Source: Plasmodium malariae (Eukaryota > Apicomplexa > Aconoidasida > Haemosporida > Plasmodiidae). Taken from it: 64,000 nt of DNA. Location of the stretch: positions 806,001 to 870,000 of the forward strand of contig NC_041785.1 of assembly GCF_900090045.1 (NCBI RefSeq), in the 5' to 3' direction. This document shows, one piece after another, positions 57,337-64,000 of this stretch; within the stretch, counting starts at the first letter, position 1; each line of letters begins with the position of its first letter. The translations under genes and the position numbers were made by a program. The notes below the pieces were generated by a model. The model was given only the letters and a program-made list of their open reading frames with translations. It searched no databases and was not told the origin of the DNA.

Positions 57337-58135
57337 CTTCTGTTTTGCTAATTCTTAGTTTATTTTTTTAAAAGTGACTATTTACCCTAGTTAGTATTGT
57401 GCTCATAATACTACAAAATTTAAAACGGTTCTTAATCTAATGCAAATATGAAAATTCGTATATGTCACATACGTATATATATATATCTTTAGATGTATAG
57501 ATATGTACATACATATACATGTGTACATGTACATATACATACGCTATTATAAGAATAGTGAATACCAACACACACGTCTAGAAGATAAGAAAAATATATT
57601 CAAATATATTAAAAAATTTGTCTTACGCTAAGCAACTGCTATATTTGTAATTTAAATTGTTTTAATATTATAACATTCAAAAATTAATAAAAAAATTATA
57701 ATTCATTTACTTTTATAATTTATTTATAAATTTTACAGATGGATACATATATAAAGATTGCTATAACAAACTATAATCGTCACAAAGAAAAGGTTGTCAA
57801 AGTTAATAAAAAACAAATGGAGCAAGGAAGCGAGATGGGGATAAAGATGGAAGGAAAAAAAAAAAATTGAAAAAATAATAAACTATTTACGAAAGGCTTC
57901 TATAATTATAAGGTTTCTTAGGCATTAATAAAAAGTGTATAAATTAATAATTAGAATTTTTATTAATTCATAAGAACACAGTCATATATACAGATATATA
58001 TGCACTATTTAACAAAAAGCAAATAAAAACATGAAATAACATAGAACACCAAAATATAACATGGGTAAAACGGAAAAAATGCAAATATTTCTCTTACATA
58101 ATATCGAATCTCAATCTTATGCATACACACTTATT

Positions 58136-58174
<39 letters not shown>

Positions 58175-61100
58175 ACGTATAAAAAGACAAAGCTAAAAGC
58201 TCTTTTAAATATTCCCTATACATAAGACTTCTACAAAATATGTAATATTTGTGTTTAAAATAACTATAATAAGTATCACATACAAGTATATTTACATATA
58301 CATATATAAACAAAAAGCTGCAAAAAATGGTTCGAATATTTAAATTTAGTCAGAAATTGGTAATGGGGTGTAAATTAAAAATATAAGATGCACTTATAAA
58401 AAAAAAAATAAAACAACAGAATTTTTTTTTTTCTTTTTATCTTTTTTTTTTTTTTTTTAAAAAAAGCTGTATACATACATATAAGTTTAAACACATGAAA
58501 TTATCTAAATCTAACTATATAATCTTTCAAAAATAAAATAAATTACATAATTTATAGATATTGAGAGGTTATAACCAACTTTTCATATTTACATTCGGTT
58601 AAATGAAAAATTTACATTTTATGTATTAATTGTCACAACACACATACATATATAAGTAAACACACACATGTAAAAAGATAGATAATAAAAGCATATTTGT
58701 ATAATAAAATATTAATAGATGAAGTATTTTTTTATTTTATTATAGTCTATTTTGTTTTGTTTTATTTAATTTTTTTTTTTTTTTTTAATAATTATCATAA
58801 AAAGAAAAGATCTCAAGAACTACATATCAAAAACTTTTACAAAAAAGTATGATAATTTTAATACAAAATAAATAAATTTGAATGAAAAATTAAGAAAAAT
58901 AAAAATGTTCATGCAAAATAGGATATGTCAAAACACATATATTTACTACATAATAATAATTACATTTAATAGTAATTCTATTTAAAAGAATGAATAGATG
59001 TATGTAAGAATATATTATGCACACTATAATTATTTATGTATTTGTTAAATTATTACACATTTAACATTACTCAATAATCTGTTATATTCAAATAAAATTT
59101 ACTTATCTATATACATATGCATAACTCTAAGTATATTTTTTTTTTTTTTTTGTAGCAGGTGCTAACTTGTTCATTAAAATTACATATGTTCATATACATA
59201 TATCTATACACATATATATACATACATACATGCATACATACATACATATATATATATACACATACATGCCTTTACATAAGTATGCCTATATATGTATGTA
59301 CATGTGTATTTGCAAGATATATAATCATACTCAACATTATAATATATATATACATACATTACACATTTATAAAATTAAAAAAAAGGTAAATATATATTTA
59401 ATTTAGTCTGCCTTAGCATTTTGCTATAAATGTTATATAAATAAAAAAAAAAAAATCTTTAAAAATTAATAATATTGAAAAGCATGAATTAAATTGTCTA
59501 TAAAATAATTTTGATGTTAAAGCATAGAATAAACACTCATATGAAAAAAAAAAAAAAAAAAACAAATACATAATCACTTAAATACACACGTCCAATTAAG
59601 TATACATACATTAATTTTATTTATTCAATAAAATATATTTTCCATGTAACCTCAACAACAATAAACAGTTCTATAAACATATGGACAAAAAAAAAAAAAA
59701 ATTCTGATTAGAGAATTATTGTTAATGTATCATTATTATTATCAATAATATTCTTAATTGCATTTATTTTATACTTTATTATTTTTATTTTTTTTGTATG
59801 TTTATACCAGTTTTGCACATACGCGTTAGAATGCAATAAATCTCACACTTTAGAATACGTATTCTTGTATATACATATAAACACATATATAGATATATGC
59901 AGATTATTATCTCCAGAGATATATATATAATAGTGGTATGAATTTACCTACATAAGAATATTTATATATATACCCATATTTATACACATGTACTTATTTT
60001 TTGATGCATGTACACAAAGAAAAATTTGTATTATATAAATTAACACATTGTGCATTCATATGAAAATTATTAATAATTTATAAATTAATAACTAAAAATA
60101 CATACATTTCTCATAAATTCAACATGTGTAATATTTATAAAGAATATGTGTGTGTACGTGTGTAAGTTTGTGTGTGTGTCTGTATGTACATTTGCATATA
60201 TATAATTCTAATAATAAATACAGAATTTTCCACATATTTTTGTTGTGCATATACTTTTTTAATTAAAAAGTATTATTAGTATTATTTTATTATTTTTTTT
60301 TTTTTGTTTTAAAATTTGTAATACAATAAAATATTTGAAAATATTGCTTAATATATAAATGTATTAAAACGTAATAGTTAATAAATTTAAAAAACATAAA
60401 AATATTAAATAAATATAGGTATATTTCCAATTTTTTTTTTTTTTTTTCGTTCTCTTTTTCTCTTTTTTTTTTAAATAAAACTATATTTATTGGTTAAAAT
60501 AAATAGATGATAAAAAAAAAAAAAAAAAGGTACATGTAATAGCATTATCACGGAAAAGAAATATAATATACTATTTTTAGTTAAAAGAATGTTATTATAT
60601 CTTTATTTATATATATATATATATAATATACATATATAAAATATGTGTAAAAAATGAATAGCTTAAAAAATAATATATACATTATGCTTTTCATGCCTTT
60701 GTAAAAATAGAAGAATATATGTTATATATATATATATATATATAAATATTTACATTATAACACATAATTTTGAATTGTGTAAAAACTGTTTTCATAAACT
60801 ACTGTAAATAAATTCATTACATATAAATTTTACATTAAAACTAATTTTCTAGATTTTTATAGGATTCTTATAAATGTATAAAACACATTAAATAATATAA
60901 AATAATATTTCATAAAAATTTCCTTTTTAATTTGTTATAGTGTAGTTTGTATATATTTTTTATATATGACACACATATAATATTATAAGCTTTATTCAAA
61001 GTTAAGATATACAATATACTATAATTTGGTAAAAAAATAATAGAAATAGTATCAAAACGTTTATTTCACTTTTTTTTTTCTAATTTTTTTTTCAATTATT

Positions 61101-64000
61101 CATATATTAGCACAATATTAATAAAAATGATTAATGCGAATGTATGCATACATGTACACTATACACTATATTACATATGTACATATATACTCTTAAGTAT
61201 GTACGCGCGTATGCACTTATGTATACACTTATACACTTACGTATATACACTTCCGTATACACCTACGTATACACTTATGAATACATTTATGCATATATTA
61301 TATATGTATATATTATATATTAATATATATACGTAATATACGTATGCATACACGTATAAGTGTACACATATAATTTATATATGAATTCATATAAATATAT
61401 TTATATATACATTACTATTAAAAGGTTATTATTGTGTATCACTAAAAGTATTAGATAATTAGTAATGTATTATAAAAAATTTTTAAATAATTTTATTTAC
61501 AATATATTTAAAATACTATTTCTTGCATTTTCATTTATATATGATTAGTCAAATAATTCGGAAAATATTTTATGCTTTACATTAATAAATATTTATAAAT
61601 GATCATAAAAATGAGCTTTCCATATTTTATATTTCTGCATGCGAATCGAGAAAAATATGAAATTTAATATACTATTTTTAACACTTAAAAATTATGAATA
61701 GACTGATAAGATAAAAAATAAAATAATAAAATAAATTTTTTTTTACTATGAAGTTAGCACAGTAATATTATACTATTATTAAATCTGTATTACAAGTAAT
61801 TTAATAATACATAAAAAAAATACTTTATTTTAAAGAAATGCATGCAATTTACATATATATATATTTATATTTTACATTTATTTTACATACATTTTTATAC
61901 CCACCTTTTAAGTACACTTTACAAGCGCATTACATACTTATATCATATACACTATAAATAAGAAAGAAAAAAAAAATACTCCAAAAATGGTTATAACTTA
62001 ACATTATTAAGCTATATATTACCATATACATATGTACATATATATAAAAATATGTATACGTACGTACATATGTGTTAGTTTGTACCAAAATAATATTTCA
62101 TTTAACAAAAAATGTAAAATTGAAAAAGCGGCAAACACAAAAATGATTTTTATTACTTTTTCCTTGTACTTTGGTATTTGCTTTAATTCCTTTTTCAAGT
62201 TATCTGATACCTATCTTTAAATATTTTTTTGTAATATATATATAAATATATATGTTTGGAATAGGTCTGTTCAAAGCTATTTTCTTCTGTATTGTGGTAA
62301 GAAATATACGAATGGTCGTAATTGACTGTTAGAAAATTTACGTTTTTAATAAATATTATAACTATTCGGTTTTCACCTATTTTACTTTTGAATTTATGGA
62401 TTTGTTATTTCTTTTTAAAAAAGGAAAAGAAATAAAAAATTAAATGAATAAGTAAAACACCAAGTATAAAAAGGAGTTAAAGCACTTATATATTTGGAAA
62501 TTTATGTGCGTATGTGCATATAATTTTGTATATACATGTTTATAAATACATGTAAGTTCTGTCACATTCGATTTTATGCGTAATACACATATTTCCATAA
62601 GATACAACCCGATATAATCATAATAAAACATTTACACCACTAAAAGAATAGTAGATGTTTATTCATCGTATTTACTATTGTAATAATATAAACTCATAAA
62701 ACGCAAAATAATAATAATAAAATGATAATAGTTAATGCTATATACTCTTCAAGAACTAACATTATTTCTTTTTATATAATAATTCATATGAAAATGTGCA
62801 TTAAAATTTTAAAGCTCTTTTAACTATTTTCCTTTTTAATAAGGAAAATACATTTTTATTACTGCATCAAATATAAAGACAAAAAGAGGGTATATTAAAA
62901 AAGAAAAAAAAACGCATCAAACTTATACAATAAATTAAAATATTATAATACGCTATAATAAATTTATATTAATTTTGTTATTACGCTTAATGTAATGTAT
63001 TTTATTTTTACATATGCATTTTTACTATATTATATTTGGATCGACATAATTTTTTTTATCATTCATATTTGCATTTTGCGTCGACATATCACAATTTTTT
63101 CAATTTCAATTGATAATTTCAAAATAAATTTAAATTATATATTAATGCTTTTTTAAAGGAAGATATATCGAAAAATTGTGTATATGTATATATATATATA
63201 TATAACGATGATTTAATTTATTAAAAATTGGAAATCAAAACGGCTTTGCTATTTTTGCACTTACATGTGTATGTAAATGTGTGACTTCTGCTTTCAATTT
63301 TTTCCTTGTATTATCACTACTCCTTTCTCTGTTATTTTTATATTAAGTGCATTAAAAAAAAGATTATCACCCTTTTTTATAAAAAATCCTTTAAAAAAAA
63401 AAAAGCAACCAAGACACAAGCGCGTGTTAAGCAAAGACACATTGATTAATTAAAAAAATAAAGTAGCGAAAAAATAAAAAAATTAAAAATTAAGCATCAA
63501 AAAAAAGGTGTAAACATATAAAAAAAAAAGAATATTGCATTTTATTTTGTATTGAGTTCCCCTTTCTGTATTAAGCACATATATACATATATATATATTT
63601 TTTTTTTTATCGGATTTAACGAGACACGGTTTTTTGAAAAGAGTGCTTAAAAGAATAATTTTGCGAATTATTGATAGTAAAATGTAATGTGCAAAATTCA
63701 ATTCTTAAAAAAGACATTCGTGTGTTGTTTTTTAAATAGTAAAGAGGTAAATTTATTTTTTTTTTTAAATTTTATATTTACATTTTACACTTAATACTTG
63801 CTTATGTGTTCTACTGAAACAACAGCTTAATCCTTTATGTTTCAAAAATATTTATTTATGTATATATAATTGCAATTATATTATATATGTATGTACCCAT
63901 ATTATAATAATAAATAGCATGCATTTTTTGTTTTTATTTTTGTTATAAAAGAAATTTTTAAATATTATTAATTCATCAATTAATTTACCTTTTCCCAAGT
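57337..64000. other. 6.6 kb region without a supported gene
   Basis: It begins at the 5' end of the KH gene and runs to the window edge. It contains (TA)n at 58137-58171 and near 60606 and 60725, poly-A/T runs, (catacatacata)-type stretches near 59195-59280, a GT-rich tract near 60145-60190 and a 12-bp repeat at 61215-61290. No frame longer than about 79 codons is open and none has protein-like composition. I found no tRNA, rRNA or other structured RNA. The KH gene promoter must lie at its left end. Confidence 0.65.
61190..61370. repeat. Imperfect 12-bp repeat with alternating purine-pyrimidine sequence
   Basis: Units such as gtatacacttac, gtatatacacttcc, gtatacacctac and gtatacacttat recur from about 61215 to 61290. 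They are flanked by tatgtacgcgcgtatgca and by (ta)n with cgtatgcatacacgtataag. Almost the whole stretch alternates purine and pyrimidine. Confidence 0.75.

Noticed and set aside
58320..58345. GGTTCGAAT, resembling a tRNA T-loop
   Set aside because: No T-stem partner, anticodon arm or acceptor stem could be paired around it.
62032..62220. 62-codon plus-strand frame in the long spacer
   Set aside because: It is short, starts in a (TA)n tract and has a composition expected by chance, though the second half is hydrophobic.
57337..64000. Possible centromere
   Set aside because: Plasmodium centromeres are a few kb of almost pure A+T with internal repeats. This region contains many G/C-bearing repeats and lacks that core.

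Overview
The window looks like nuclear DNA of a malaria parasite (genus Plasmodium). It is extremely A+T-rich, roughly four-fifths by eye. Homopolymer runs and (AT)n tracts fill the spacers. Proteins carry long Asn/Ser/Lys-rich low-complexity inserts, introns are short with T-rich 3' ends, and the recognisable genes are apicomplexan. The species cannot be fixed from sequence alone. No rRNA, tRNA, mobile element or CRISPR array was recognised.

Layout. At 2-1423 (+) is the 3' end of a low-complexity gene with an 11-copy octapeptide repeat. At 16471-4174 (-) is a 14-exon gene that I reconstructed as guanylyl cyclase beta: 3138 aa, with an N-terminal P4-ATPase-like half that has lost its catalytic residues and two C-terminal cyclase domains. 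Next is a 326-aa protein ending in an SMN-type YG box (18852-17872, -). It is divergent from a 368-aa putative secreted or membrane protein (19249-20355, +). Three more plus-strand genes follow: EMC3 (six exons, 21328-23047), RBM42 (four exons, 23912-25129) and a 177-aa probable mitochondrial membrane protein (26558-27091).

From 28470 on, every gene is on the minus strand: a 2018-aa membrane protein with a MORN-like motif and a DUF900-type alpha/beta hydrolase domain (34526-28470), a three-exon ARF-like GTPase (37202-36317), a 3419-aa giant that I read as a divergent sacsin-like protein (48983-38724), and a 1933-aa protein with C-terminal KH-type RNA-binding domains (57336-51535). The last 6.6 kb (57337-64000) has no gene I can support.

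There is no operon logic, as expected for Plasmodium, and gene order does not link functions. Functional themes are cGMP signalling (GC-beta), RNA metabolism (SMN-like, RBM42, KH protein), membrane biogenesis and traffic (EMC3, ARL) and possible chaperone biology (sacsin-like). Three genes look like decayed versions of an active fold: the GC-beta ATPase half, the ARL guanine-specificity motif and the sacsin-like N-terminal ATPase region. Exon boundaries come from reading splice signals and codon phase by eye; every junction was checked to keep the frame.
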